Part shown: positions 48,261-57,999 of the stretch, one piece after another
How positions within the stretch are numbered: position 1 is the stretch's first letter
Layout of the letters: every line of letters begins with the position of its first letter
Assembly: GCA_030448185.1 (NCBI GenBank)
Contig: JAUJNL010000010.1
Coordinates: 1 to 64,000 of the forward strand
DNA: 64,000 bases
Source: Cytophagales bacterium
GTDB taxonomy: Bacteria; Bacteroidota; Bacteroidia; Cytophagales; 172606-1
Direction of reading: 5' to 3'
Notes under the pieces: generated by a model
Database searches by the model: none
What the model saw: the letters and a program-made list of their open reading frames with translations, nothing else
What the model was told of the DNA's origin: nothing
Program-made: the position numbers and the translations under genes

Positions 48261-49270
48261 CACCGGGACAATTTTCCGGAGGTATCTCCACTCATTACCG
48301 TTTCAATTTCGGCTACAGTGGCCAGGTTGGCATCGCCTTCAATGGAATGCTTGAGTACGGAAGCTGCCACCGCGAAATTCAGGGCTTTTTGGTCATCCTG
48401 GTATTGCTGCAAGCCATAAATAAGCCCGGCCATGAAGGCATCGCCACCGCCGATCCGGTCCACAATCGGTACAATCTGGTGCACGGGCGTGGTCAGGTAA
48501 TTCTTGCCGTTCCAGAGCATTCCCGACAGGGTATTATGCGAGGCACTCATCGATTCCCGTTTGGTATTGACAATGCGTTTTACGCGTGGAAATTCCTGCA
48601 TAATCCTGCGGCAAGTCGCCACCCACGTATTCTCTTCACCTTTAGGCACTTCTAAACCAAATATATCCCTCGCATCATGTTTACCGCACACAATCAGGTC
48701 ACAGCCCGCTACCAGTTCCGGCATCACGTCACGCACCGACTTGCCGTACTGCCATAGGTTTTTGCGGTAATTGGTGTCGGAGGTTACCGTAATGCCCATA
48801 CGGTTGGCCAGTTGGATTCCTTCCAGCAGCGTTTGGGCAGCCCCATCCGAAATGGCCGGGGTAATGCCCGTCCAGTGAAACCAGCCGGCGTTTTCAAACG
48901 CCTTTTCCCAGTCAATCATGCCTGGCTGGATTTGGGCAAAAGCTGAATCAGCCCGGTCATATACGATTTTGCTGGGCCGGCTGATGGCGCCGAATTCCAG
49001 GAAATAAACGCCCAACCGGTCACCGCCGTACACGATATGCTCCGTTTGCAATCCGTACTTCCGGAAGTAACTGGTGGCCGCGTGGCCGAGGTCATTATCC
49101 GGAAAACGGGTTACATGTTCGGCCGGAATGCCCAGTTGCGCCAGAGAAAGGGCGACATTGGCTTCTCCGCCACCGTAAGTGACATTGAATTGTTCGGCCT
49201 GAATGAACCGGGAGAAGCCCGGTGTGGAGAGCCGCATCATGACTTCTCCGAAAGTGACAACTTTTTTCAA
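48260..49270 (-). CDS. kdgK: 2-keto-3-deoxygluconate kinase (PfkB family)
   Basis: A 336-residue ribokinase-type sugar kinase that phosphorylates KDG to KDPG. PfkB signatures are YGGGEANVALSLAQLGIPAE (about 31-50), the Gly-rich substrate lid, and VDRIGGGDAFMAGLIYGLQQ (about 265-285, with the catalytic Asp). FTVTYGG-type N-terminal residues bind the sugar acid. It lies 15 bp downstream of a Uma2 nuclease gene and overlaps the GNAT gene by one base. The neighbours UxaA, UxuA and Eda support the KDG assignment. Confidence 0.93.
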   Translation of the reverse strand: MKKVVTFGEVMMRLSTPGFSRFIQAEQFNVTYGGGEANVALSLAQLGIPAEHVTRFPDNDLGHAATSYFRKYGLQTEHIVYGGDRLGVYFLEFGAISRPSKIVYDRADSAFAQIQPGMIDWEKAFENAGWFHWTGITPAISDGAAQTLLEGIQLANRMGITVTSDTNYRKNLWQYGKSVRDVMPELVAGCDLIVCGKHDARDIFGLEVPKGEENTWVATCRRIMQEFPRVKRIVNTKRESMSASHNTLSGMLWNGKNYLTTPVHQIVPIVDRIGGGDAFMAGLIYGLQQYQDDQKALNFAVAASVLKHSIEGDANLATVAEIETVMSGDTSGKLSR

Positions 49271-49285
49271 GGTATAAATGACAGG

Positions 49286-49891
49286 TCAGAATGTAACGTT
49301 CTTGTAAATAGCTTCCAGATTTAACACCGCATCGCCGTTCAGCAGGGAAAGACTTTCATCAGCTTGTGAAAACAACTCTCTTTCCCACTGACTCGCGTTA
49401 CGCTTGCTGAAATATTCCACTCGCATCTCTTCACTCGATACCAGTACATACTCCTGCAGCGAAAGAATGCTCTGGCAGGCAGTAAATTTATCTTCGCGGT
49501 CGTAAGCTTCGGTGCTTTTAGACAGCACTTCTACAATGAGTACAGGATTGAGCAGATTATCAAACTCTTTGTCTTTTAGCAATGGCCGGCCTTTAACTAC
49601 TGTAACATCCGGGTAAAAGTAGCTGCCCGTCAGCGGATTATGTACCCGCATGTCGCTGGGATAAACCCGATAGTCTTTCCCACGCAGCCCTAACTTAATT
49701 TCGAATATCAAATTAGCTACCAGTACATTATGCTTTTCCCGTGCTCCTCCCATTTTAATTATTTTTCCGTTGAGGTATTCGTGTTTTTCTTCCTTCGGCA
49801 GACTTCTTTCCCGGATCAGGTACTCGTCGGCCGAGATAAAATCCACTACAGCACGGGTAGCGGATACGGGGGTTTCTATCAGAAGGGCCAT
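49286..49891 (-). CDS. Uma2-family endonuclease (copy 1)
   Basis: A protein of 201 residues from the ATG at 49891. Uma2/DUF820 proteins carry a PD-(D/E)XK nuclease fold: here the Asp is in SYFYPDVTVVKGRP, with the E-V segment in LNPVLIVEVLSKSTEAYDRE and the Lys in the following DKFTACQSI helix. The N-terminal EEKHEYLNGKIIKMGGARE is also typical. These proteins are abundant in some bacteria and their role is unclear. It sits between uxaC and kdgK, with only 10 and 15 bp gaps, so it is transcribed with them. Confidence 0.88.
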   Translation of the reverse strand: MALLIETPVSATRAVVDFISADEYLIRERSLPKEEKHEYLNGKIIKMGGAREKHNVLVANLIFEIKLGLRGKDYRVYPSDMRVHNPLTGSYFYPDVTVVKGRPLLKDKEFDNLLNPVLIVEVLSKSTEAYDREDKFTACQSILSLQEYVLVSSEEMRVEYFSKRNASQWERELFSQADESLSLLNGDAVLNLEAIYKNVTF

Positions 49892-49901
49892 AATGAAACG
49901 A

Positions 49902-51272
49902 TTATTGGATCTCGAAACCAAAATACGCTTTCGCGTTGTAATAGCAAATATTTTCCACGACTTGCCCCAGCCAAGGGCGGTCTTCGGGGAGTTCGCCGTT
50001 CTCAACATCATTGCCCAGCATATTGCAGAGAATCCGCCGGAAATACTCGTGCCGCGGATATGACAGGAAGGAACGCGAATCGGTGAGCATACCCACGAAA
50101 CGACTCAGTAAACCCATATTGGACAAGGCGTTGAGCTGCCGCTCCATGCCGTCTTTCTGATCCAGAAACCACCAACCGGAGCCAAACTGCATTTTACCCG
50201 GAATGCTGCCATCATTGAAATTACCGATCATGGTGGCAAATAACTCGTGAGTCCAGCCGCCGGTCAAAGAACCGGGACATGGATTGGGCCATGGAAAAAT
50301 CACCGATGGAATCCCAGCCGGTATCGGGCCGAGTAGCCGCAGCATCTGCGAATTGTTATTCCGGAGGGCGCCCAGGTGGTATTGCTGGGTCCAGCCTTTT
50401 TCGTGGTCCATCAGGGCACATTCCACCAGTAAGGCTGATTTCAGTTTGAGTATTTCGGTTTGATGTAAAGCTTGACCGCCCCGGATTTTATTGAAAATAG
50501 CCGCTATTTCACTATCAGTATAGTCTTCCGCGTAAATCTGCTCCAGCCCGTGGTCCGACACGCGGCAATCCATGGAGGCAAAGAAGTCGTGCCGCTGCCG
50601 CAGGGCAGAAAGTAAGGCCTGATAGGAATTAATCTCCACTCCCGAAACCTGGGCCAGTTTATCTAAATAAGCATTATAAATAGCCGGGTTTTCGGCGACA
50701 TCTTATCGGGTCGGAAGGCGGGTACTACCTTGACTTCAAATCCGCTGGTTTTTATCTGCTGGTGAAATTCGAGGAATCTACCGGATCATCAGTGGTACAA
50801 ACCACTTTTACGTTCATCCGGCGGAGCAAACCGCGAACGGAGAATTCCGGTTGTTTGAGCAGATACGTACCTTCTTCGTAAATCTCCTTTGCCGTTTGCG
50901 GATTGAGCACTTTTTGGATGCCGAAGTAGCGTTGCAGCTCTAGGTGCGTCCAATGGTACAAGGTTACGCAAGGTATAGGGCACGGTTTCGGCCCATTTTT
51001 CGAATTTCTCGTAATCACTCACATTGCCCGTAATGAATTTCTCATTGATCCCGTTGCCACGCATGGCCCGCCACTTATAGTGGTCACCGTTCAGCCAGAT
51101 TTGCGTCAGATTTTCAAAAGACCGGTCCTGGGCAATCTGATCGGGCGGCAGATGACAATGGTAGTCAATAATGGGCATTGGGGCCGCGTGTTCGTGGTAA
51201 AGGTAAGCGGGGCGTATCCGTCCGGAGCAAAAAGTCTTCGGAGAGGAACGATTTTTTAGTTGCTGTTATCAT
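49902..51272 (-). pseudogene. uxaC: Glucuronate isomerase, frameshifted with internal deletion
   Basis: It catalyses glucuronate to fructuronate and galacturonate to tagaturonate. The true N-terminus begins at the ATG at 51272 ([14 protein letters not shown]) and needs a frame change near 51215 to reach [20 protein letters not shown]. Further blocks are [53 protein letters not shown], and IGNFNDGSIPGKMQFGSGWW. The C-terminus DVENGELPEDRPWLGQVV ends at 49902. Near 50245-50262 about 45 nt that relatives have between FFDR and ELFATM are missing. At least four frame changes are required. Metal ligand His residues (HCH) remain. Confidence 0.85.
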
Positions 51273-51301
51273 ATTGGACCTTGATTTACTTGATTAAAGG
51301 A

Positions 51302-51991
51302 TTACCGGGATGATGAGGTGATTTGCGGATGTGCGGATGAAAAAACACCTATTTTCTTTATCAGGTCGGCAAGCCTGAAGATAACGCCCGGCACAATGTC
51401 AATTGCCGAAGTCCAGCCAGTAATGCGCCAGTCGGCACTGGGTTCAGCGATCATAATTTTGCGGGGCTGAGTGGTAAAAATCCAGATAACTCTCTCTACG
51501 CCGAACTGCAGTAACTGCTCCGTTTCTTGGTGGTAGTATTGCTCCAGCGAGGCAAAATTCTCAAGGTCGGCTTTAGTGTCTACCTCGATTACGACTTTAG
51601 GAGGAACGGAAGCGTATTTATCATCAAAGATAACGTCCTTCAGGACGGATTGTGAGTAAATAGCTATGTCACAAGCCCGCCATGCCTTCTTCTCAAACTG
51701 CAATCCCAACTCGCTGCCCAGGACTTCGTAATCCTCGTCCGGAAGAGTGCGGAATAAGTACTTAAGCAGTGTACTAATTACATAGCTCTGTATTTTACTC
51801 GATCCCCATAATTTCTTCGGCTTGTTTTTGTCCGGCTAATACCTCTTTATATCCCCGGTAATAAATGGGTTTTCCTCCGTCCATTTCATAAATGAGGCCG
51901 TCGGAATGCCGGATTGCTTTTTATGGCCTGTACGGTTCGCGGAAACTTTCCGCTCAGGGCTACCAGGTGTTTTATCTTTTACTGTAGTCAT
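51302..51991 (-). pseudogene. Uma2-family endonuclease (copy 2), frameshifted
   Basis: The ATG at 51991 starts TTVKDKTPGSPERK; frames then join through LIYEMDGGKPIYYRGYKEVL, IQSYVISTLLKYLFRTLPDE, and the open 3' part GLQFEKKAWRACDIAIYSQS, PPKVVIEVDTKADLENFASL, ERVIWIFTTQPRKIMIAE. Two or three frame changes occur in the first third, one at a GGGG run. The nuclease-like VVIEVDTKAD (E-x-D-x-K) is retained. It is next to uxaC (29 bp) on the same strand and is a paralogue only at family level of the copy at 49.3 kb. Confidence 0.72.
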
Positions 51992-52029
51992 AGCCTGTGT
52001 CTTGATTGATTGTCTGAACGGGAAATTTT

Positions 52030-52410
52030 TTACTCCTTTTTCAGCTTAAGTACGGTTACTTCGGTTTCGGCCAGTTCCTCATCTACATGAAAATTATTGT
52101 CAGCAATGGGTTTTCCAATTATCCGCTTTGAAATATTGAAACATGCATTTATAAATCCAGATCCTTTTTTCCTCTTCGGCTTAGGCCCATAGTCAATCAG
52201 TGAACCCTCATAATTTTCAATCAGCTTCGTCCTAACCCTTTGCCCATTACTAATTAGCGAAAAAACCGTATACCTGAGCATTTTCATGATACACCTGAAG
52301 CGTCATCAGACAATCATTGAACAAGGAGCGAACTGCATTTTCGAGTTTACTTGGTTCTTCCAGAAAGAATTCATCTATCAATTCATTATAAGTAGATCAC
52401 TAGAATTAGT
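52030..52410 (-). pseudogene. Hypothetical protein fragment
   Basis: The open 3' part (from the ATG at 52287) encodes 85 residues (LRYTVFSLISNGQRVRTKLI, KRIIGKPIADNNFHVDEELA). Just upstream, another frame reads NELIDEFFLEEPSKLENAVR and SLFNDCLMTLQVYHENAQV before stopping, so the real gene is probably longer and broken by one frameshift near 52265. Further upstream, beyond the palindromic repeat at 52425-52499, minus-strand codons from about 52611 read MRKMQSISNLLNQVAAINRR, which could be its N-terminus. No family recognised with confidence. Confidence 0.4.
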
Positions 52411-52424
52411 TTGTACTATTTTTT

Positions 52425-52499
52425 GTCATTCCCGGAGGGAATCTTCTCCGATTAAAACGGTGATTGGCCTACATCGAGAAGATTTCCTCCGGGAATGAC
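52425..52499. repeat. Palindromic repeat (GTCATTCCCGGAGG type)
   Basis: 24-bp arms 52425-52448 and 52476-52499 match with one mismatch (GTCATTCCCGGAGGGAATCT and complement) around a 27-nt loop. Such GTCATTCC-ended palindromes recur in many bacterial genomes. It is a different sequence from the GTCATTGCGA element at 9.8 kb but has the same layout. The rest of 52500-52690 shows only the possible gene fragment noted at 52030-52410. Confidence 0.75.
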
Positions 52500-52690
52500 G
52501 GTTAGGAGAAACGTCTAAAGTAATTTGTAAAGAACTACTTATCCCTTCGTACCTGCGATTAATTGCCGCTACCTGATTGAGCAGATTACTGATGCTTTGC
52601 ATTTTTCTCATTGCTATCACGGGTTAAAACCGGGGCAATTATTTTTAATCCTACAGTTAAAACTGGAGGCAACAGGACAGGTCCTACTTC

Positions 52691-53922
52691 TTACCTCCGA
52701 CATCCGCATTCCGATATTCTTCTTGCCTCACAGCTCCTGCCGCTACTTCCCTCTATTTCCAGCATCCGCTCAATGCCCATTTCAGGCCGCGTAATTCCGC
52801 CAGCCCTCGCAGGCGGCCAATAGCCGAGTAAGTAGCCGGGATTGGTCTTTTTGTGTAAATCGTCCAGCATCTGGTGGCCGTGGTCCGGGCGGAAGGAATG
52901 CGGTTTGGCAGGTCCCCGGCGCTTCTGCTCTTGTACCAGCTCCAGCATTACACTAAACATATCGGCATCGCCTTCCAGGTGATTAACGTAGAAATTACCT
53001 TCGGCATCTCGCTGGGTACTCCTGCAAATGCACAAAATTAATCTTGTTGGCCAGTCGTTTGACCATTCCCGGCAGGTCGTTGTCCGGTCGTACGCCATAG
53101 GAGCCCGTACAGAAACATAACCCATTGGCCGGCAGATCAATCACTTCGGTCAGCCACCGGGCATCGGCTTCGGTACTCACAATCCGGGGCAGTCCTAGTA
53201 TCGGGTAAGGGCGGGTCATCGGGATGAATTGTTAGCTTCATGCCTGCTTCCTGGGCTACCGGAACTACTTTTTCGCAGAAAGTGTTCAGGTTTCCCCGCA
53301 ATTTCTTTTCGCCGACAGACTGATACGTATCCAGTGCGGCTTGAAAGGCTTCTACCGTAAAGCTTTCTTCGGAACCCGGCAGACCGGCAATAATGTTAAG
53401 GGTCAACCGGTGTACTTTTTCCGCGTTCAATTGCTCGAAACAAGCTTTTGCCTTCTGCTTTCGGTCTTCGGTGTAGTGTTTTCCGGCTCCCGGACGTTTC
53501 AGGATAAACAATTCAAAGGCGGCAAATTCATTGGCATCAAACCGTAAGGCTTTGGAACCATCTTCTACCACGTAAGCCAGATCCGTGCGGGTCCAGTCAA
53601 GTACGGGCATGAAATTGTAGCAAACCGTATGGATGCCACACCCACTCAGATTGACCAGGGATTCTGGTAGTTCCGGATATTCGTCCCGCGGCCGCTGCCC
53701 GTTTTGATATTTTCGTGAACGGGGACGCTTTCTGCGGACCAGGTCAGTCCGGCGGCTTCAATCTCCGCTTGACGCTTCCTGATTTCTTCCACCGGCCATA
53801 CCTGTCCATTGGGGATATGGTGCAGGGCGGAAACCACGCCAGTAGCACCGGCCTGCCGGATATCCGACAGACTTACGGGATCTTTCAGGGCCGAACCAAC
53901 GCCAGGTTTGCTCTAAAGGCAT
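52691..53922 (-). pseudogene. uxuA: Mannonate dehydratase, multiply frameshifted
   Basis: The enzyme converts D-mannonate to 2-keto-3-deoxygluconate in the glucuronate arm. From the ATG at 53922: [151 protein letters not shown], and [20 protein letters not shown]. The metal-binding Cys/His residues (MPVLDWTR region, [15 protein letters not shown]) survive. Five or more frame changes are needed, and the C-terminal 20 residues are uncertain. It is divergent from uxaB across a LacI-type operator. Confidence 0.85.
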
Positions 53923-54018
53923 ATATTTGATTAGATGATTAGTTAATGTGCTATTATAGCCACTGTCGCCCAATTTTACGTGCGCGCATCTGGCGTTTGC
54001 TACAGCACTTAACAATAG

Positions 54019-54038
54019 TTATGCAATCGTTTGCATAA
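54019..54038. promoter_or_regulatory. LacI-family operator between uxuA and uxaB
   Basis: TTATGCAATCGTTTGCATAA is a perfect 8-bp inverted repeat and its core matches the LacI/PurR-type consensus TGNAANCGNTTNCA at every fixed position. It lies in the 215-bp divergent promoter region, 96 bp from the uxuA start and 99 bp from the uxaB start, well placed to control both. No LacI regulator gene is in the window. Confidence 0.75.
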
Positions 54039-54137
54039 TTACACAAAAGCTCCGATACTTGTCAATAGTAATTCATATAAATTCCAGTTTTACACAAAAT
54101 TCTATTCTTAACTGACCACTATTTTACTCCTTATTCC

Positions 54138-55673
54138 ATGCACACTTCACCCATCCGACTCAATAAGTCCCTGCTGCAAAGAGATATCAACCCGGTAAAT
54201 TACCGGTTACTTTCCCGCACCTGGGGAATTTTTCGCTGCCCGAACGGGTACTGCAATCGGAACCGGCGTATTGCTGCGGGGACTGCCGGATTATTTCATT
54301 GATAAAGCGAATCGCAGGGGGATTTTCAATGGCCGGGTGGTCGTCGTGAAATCAACGGATGCGGGTAGTGCCGATGCCTTCACGGAACAGGACAATTTGT
54401 ACACGGTCTGCGTCCGGGGAGTGGAGAAAGGCAAGCAGATGGAAAAATACGTAGTGAATGCATCCATCAGCCGGACGCTTTCGGCCCGAGAGGGCACTGG
54501 AAAGAAATTCTGGACTGTGCTTACCGCCTGAGATAAAGATTATCCTCTCCAATACGACCGAAGTAGGGATACAATTGACCGAAGATAACGTATTAGCGCA
54601 GCCGCCGGCCTCTTTCCCGGGCAAACTGACTGCCTTTCTGCTTGAACGGTACCGTGCCTAAGGGCAGCCCCGAAAGCGGCATGGTAATCGTTCCCTGCGA
54701 ACTGATTGTGGACAACGGCAAAAAACTGAAGGAGATTGTGCTCGAATTGTCACGGCGAAACGGCCTGGAACCCGCCTTTATCGAGTGGGTTGAAGGACAC
54801 AACACGTTCTGCAACTCGCTGGTAGACCGCATTGTACCCGGCAAACCAGATGAAGCCGAAATGGCCAAAATGACGGATCTGCTGGGCTATACCGACGAAT
54901 TGCTGGCAGTTTCGGAAGTATACCGGTTGTGGGCCATTGAAGGCGGCGAAAAAGTAAAAAGAGTACTGTCCTTCGAAAAAGCCGATGAAGGCATGTTTAT
55001 TCAATCCGATATTACGCCGTACCGCGAAAGAAAACTGCGGCTGCTCAACGGCACACATACCATCAGTGTCGGACTGGGCTACCTGTGCGGCCTGCAGACG
55101 GTGGGAGACTGCATGAAAGATCCGGCAATGAGCCAGTTCATCTACAATGTAGTACACCAGGAGATAGTACCCGCCGTACCCGTAGACGAAGAAAGTGCCC
55201 GGACCTTTGCCGATGAAGTATTGGACCGCTTCCGGAATCCTTTTGTGGTACACCCGCTAATCAATATTACCCTACAGTATACTTCCAAAATGAAAATGAG
55301 GAACGTGCAGACTTTTCTGAATTACTATCAGAAATACGGCACGGCTCCGGCTTATCTTTCGCTGGGCTTTGCGGCCTATCTGCTGTTTATGAAAGCGGTT
55401 AAAGCAGAAAACGGCAATTATTTCGGGGAGCTCAATGGACAGTTATACCCGATTAAGGATGAGCAGGCAGGCTATTTTTATGAGCAGTGGCAAGCCCTTA
55501 AGGACAATGATTATCAATCGTTTACAGCCACCATTTTAGCCAATAAACAGCTATGGGATACCGACCTGAACCAGCTTCCGGATTTTACCCGTACAATCAG
55601 TCAATATCTGGAGAACTTAATGCGGCACGGGGCCGTTCATACGATACGGCAGTTTACCCATGCTGCTTTGTAG
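54138..55673 (+). pseudogene. uxaB: Tagaturonate reductase, frameshifted in the 5' third
   Basis: It reduces tagaturonate to altronate with NADH (mannitol dehydrogenase family). From the ATG at 54138 the frame reads LNKSLLQRDINPVNY, then shifts to a Rossmann start (GTGVLLRGLPDYFIDKANRR), VKSTDAGSADAFTEQDNLYT, then IILSNTTEVGIQLTEDNV and PASFPGKLTAFLLERYRA. From 54663 to 55673 it is open: FIEWVEGHNTFCNSLVDRIV, LRLLNGTHTISVGLGYLCGL (catalytic Lys region is in this half) and MKMRNVQTFLNYYQKYGTAP. Three or four single-base changes, two at T-runs near 54225 and 54252, explain the breaks. The second domain is intact. Confidence 0.87.
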
Positions 55674-55678
55674 GTATT

Positions 55679-55775
55679 GAGTGACTGAGTGATTGAGAGA
55701 ATGAGTGATTAAATATTTCGAAGAAAATGATTTAGAAAAACTTATTCACTCATTCTCTCAATCATTCAGTCACTC
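55679..55775. repeat. Intergenic inverted repeat of GAGTGATTGA-type words
   Basis: 34-bp arms 55679-55712 and 55742-55775 match in 32 positions (left arm starts GAGTGACTGAGTGATTGAGA). They are built from near-repeats of GAGTGA(T/C)TGA. The left arm starts 5 bp after the uxaB stop and the right arm ends 18 bp before the next start, so it fills the gap. Confidence 0.82.
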
Positions 55776-55793
55776 ATTCACTCAGTTAATCCC

Positions 55794-56789
55794 ATGCGAC
55801 AGCAATTAAAGTTTCTGGTTATTTCGCTGGCCTTGCTTACCCTGGTGGCTTTCGTTCTGTTTGTGGTCAATCAGGTAGCCGGTATTTATACATTGGCCAA
55901 AGCCGTTCACCCGGGCTTTGGCCTGGCGGTGTTGTGGTCGTTGATTCTGTTATTTGTCGGATTATTTTCGCTGCCCGTGTATCTGTATCTGCGGCTACCC
56001 AAACCCCTGCCCTTACCGGAGAATGACGAAGGCCGCGTGGCGTATTTCCAGGCGCTGGGCAAACGGCTGGGCCGCAACCGCCTGCTAACCGGTGAACAAT
56101 TTAATTGGACTGAGGAAAAAGAAATCCAGCGGGCCCTGACCCTACTCGACAACCGGGCCGACAACATGATCCAGAACACCGCAAAAAGTGTTTTCCTGAC
56201 TACGGCTATCTCCCAGAACGGCAAGCTTGACGCCCTGACGGTACTTATTACCCATTCCAAACTGGTTTGGGACATTGCCCATGTCTACTACCAGCGTCCC
56301 TCGCTGCGGGATCTGACGACTCTGTATGCCAATGTCGGGGCGACTACTTTTATGGCCAGCCAGATCGAAGACATCGACTTATCGGAGCATTTAGAGCCGG
56401 TACTGGGCAATCTGCTGCAAAACTCAGCCCTGAAATCGGTACCCTTTGTCGGATCGGTCAGCGGGCTTATTATGGATTCGCTGATGGAAGGCACGGTGAA
56501 TGCCTTTTTAACCCTTAGGGTAGGCATTATTACCAAACGCTATTGTGGCTCCCTGACTACGCAGCTCCGCGGACAAGTCCGGCGGGCCGCTTACCGGGAA
56601 GCTGCCGGCATGCTGGGCCAGATTGTACGGTCGGTATCCGGGCAAGTGGTCCGGTCCATTACCGATTCCGTAAAAAGGTCAGGAGCCAATACGGTAAAGT
56701 CGGGATTACAGGTGGCAGGCCGGGCTTCGGACCGGGTCCGGAGTTGGTTCGGCAATGCAACACCCAATGTCGGCCCTACAGATGGGTAA
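55794..56789 (+). CDS. DUF697-family membrane protein
   Basis: A 331-residue protein with two N-terminal membrane helices (FLVISLALLTLVAFVLFVV, about 7-26; GLAVLWSLILLFVGLFSLPV, about 43-62). A cytoplasmic helical domain typical of DUF697 follows (TAKSVFLTTAISQNGKLDAL, MASQIEDIDLSEHLEPVLG, VPFVGSVSGLIMDSLMEGTV, about 130-250), then a Ser/Arg/Val-rich amphipathic tail. Function is unknown; related proteins often neighbour GTPases. It lies just downstream of uxaB, but the hairpin between them makes co-transcription doubtful. Confidence 0.78.
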   Translation: MRQQLKFLVISLALLTLVAFVLFVVNQVAGIYTLAKAVHPGFGLAVLWSLILLFVGLFSLPVYLYLRLPKPLPLPENDEGRVAYFQALGKRLGRNRLLTGEQFNWTEEKEIQRALTLLDNRADNMIQNTAKSVFLTTAISQNGKLDALTVLITHSKLVWDIAHVYYQRPSLRDLTTLYANVGATTFMASQIEDIDLSEHLEPVLGNLLQNSALKSVPFVGSVSGLIMDSLMEGTVNAFLTLRVGIITKRYCGSLTTQLRGQVRRAAYREAAGMLGQIVRSVSGQVVRSITDSVKRSGANTVKSGLQVAGRASDRVRSWFGNATPNVGPTDG

Positions 56790-56811
56790 TCGCCTTAAGC
56801 AGACTGCTCGG

Positions 56812-57033
56812 TTAATGTTTGGCTATCTCCTCTAAAGAAAGCCCGGTTATTCTGGCAATCTTTTCAACCGGATCTCTTTCTCTTTTCATTTCTCTGGTAA
56901 TATTGAGTTTCTCCTCAAGTTTTCCTTCTTGTTTACCTTGTAGTCTACCTTCTTCCAAGGCTCTTCTTTCAGCAGTCTCCGGCACGCTGTAATTATCCCG
57001 GCAGCTTTTCAGACTTTGCTCATAAGTTCTCAT
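56812..57033 (-). pseudogene. C-terminal fragment of an Rpn-family nuclease/transposase-like protein
   Basis: 73 residues: MRTYEQSLKSCRDNYSVPET followed by a charged coiled region (GRLQGKQEGKLEEKLNITRE) and a final helix (KIARITGLSLEEIAKH). This is the usual C-terminal tail of Rpn/PD-(D/E)XK transposase-like proteins (PF12784 type), whose nuclease domain of about 220 residues is absent here. Most likely a remnant, though the piece is open and starts at an ATG. It converges on the DUF697 gene. Confidence 0.6.
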
Positions 57034-57098
57034 TTTTCATGCATTCAAAATGTGCTTTCCAATAGTGAAAAGGAATGTCCGTCTGTATTCAGCGAAGT

Positions 57099-57781
57099 CT
57101 ACTTCTTAGCCGCCGTCTTTTTAATCAGCGTACTTAGGGGCTTTTCGATATTAAAATACAAGGTCTTCAGATGATACTCATTTGGCTGCCCGATTTGCAG
57201 CAAGTCCCATTTGTTTTCCACCACCGATTGGTTGGTTACCGTAAGGCCCAGCAGGTTAGTGATCATCCCTTCGTCGCTGGGTCGGGTGATTACATAAGCC
57301 GTTTCCTTCGTCAGGCCGTCTCCGCTGTCAAGAATTACTTCACTCAGTTTTCGGAATTTATAGTCCCAGAGCTTGGCTTCCTTATTTTTCAACTCAGTAA
57401 GGGAGGCCGACAAGGCAAAAAATAGTGGTAAGGTCAAAGGGTTCGGTGGCTATTACCTGTTTGCCCAGGGCAACGGCTTTAGCGTATTCTTCATTCTGTA
57501 AGGCCCAGTTCAGCGCTACCTTCTTTTGATTTTTTTCCGTAAGGTGCGTAACCGGCAGCAGCGACTTGTCCATAATATAAGTGTTTGTATTCTTCCTTGG
57601 TGAGGGTAGTATCATTGCGTTTGTACCGCTCTGCCAGCTTCGGAAAATAGTACTTGGACTGGGCATTGTTCACTGCCTGCTCGATAGCCGTGAAATTGAT
57701 TTTGGAAAGTTGCTGGGCTTGTACCGGAAGCCCGACCAGAAGGGCGATCAGCGTACCGATCAAACTGCTTCGTGTGTGCAT
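57099..57781 (-). pseudogene. DUF4919-family secreted protein, frameshifted
   Basis: From the ATG at 57781: signal peptide (SLIGTLIALLVGLPVQAQ), INFTAIEQAVNNAQSKYYFP, KRNDTTLTKEEYKHLYYGQV, AAAGYAPYG. Frame changes near 57570 and 57430 then give SLLPVTHLTEKNQKKVALNW, AVALGKQVIATEPFDLTT, and KNKEAKLWDYKFRKLSEVIL with LKTLYFNIEKPLSTLIKKTA. The first blocks are the hallmark of DUF4919, a Bacteroidota periplasmic family of unknown function, normally about 220 residues. The stop at 57099 is the natural end. Confidence 0.7.
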
Positions 57782-57999
57782 AAGGATGAAGAGGATCGGC
57801 AATTTACACTTTTCGCGATTTCTTCCCGGTAAAAGCAGACTTGAATCAGCTTGCCCGTTGCAGACTTAATGCACAATACCGGTTACCTAAGCCTGAATAA
57901 TATCCATTATTTGTGGCTAGTCAGCTGATGTATATCTAATTGTCTTTTATTTGCGTATATCTCTCGGTTTTCACTCTACCGGTAACCCAGCCATTGCGT

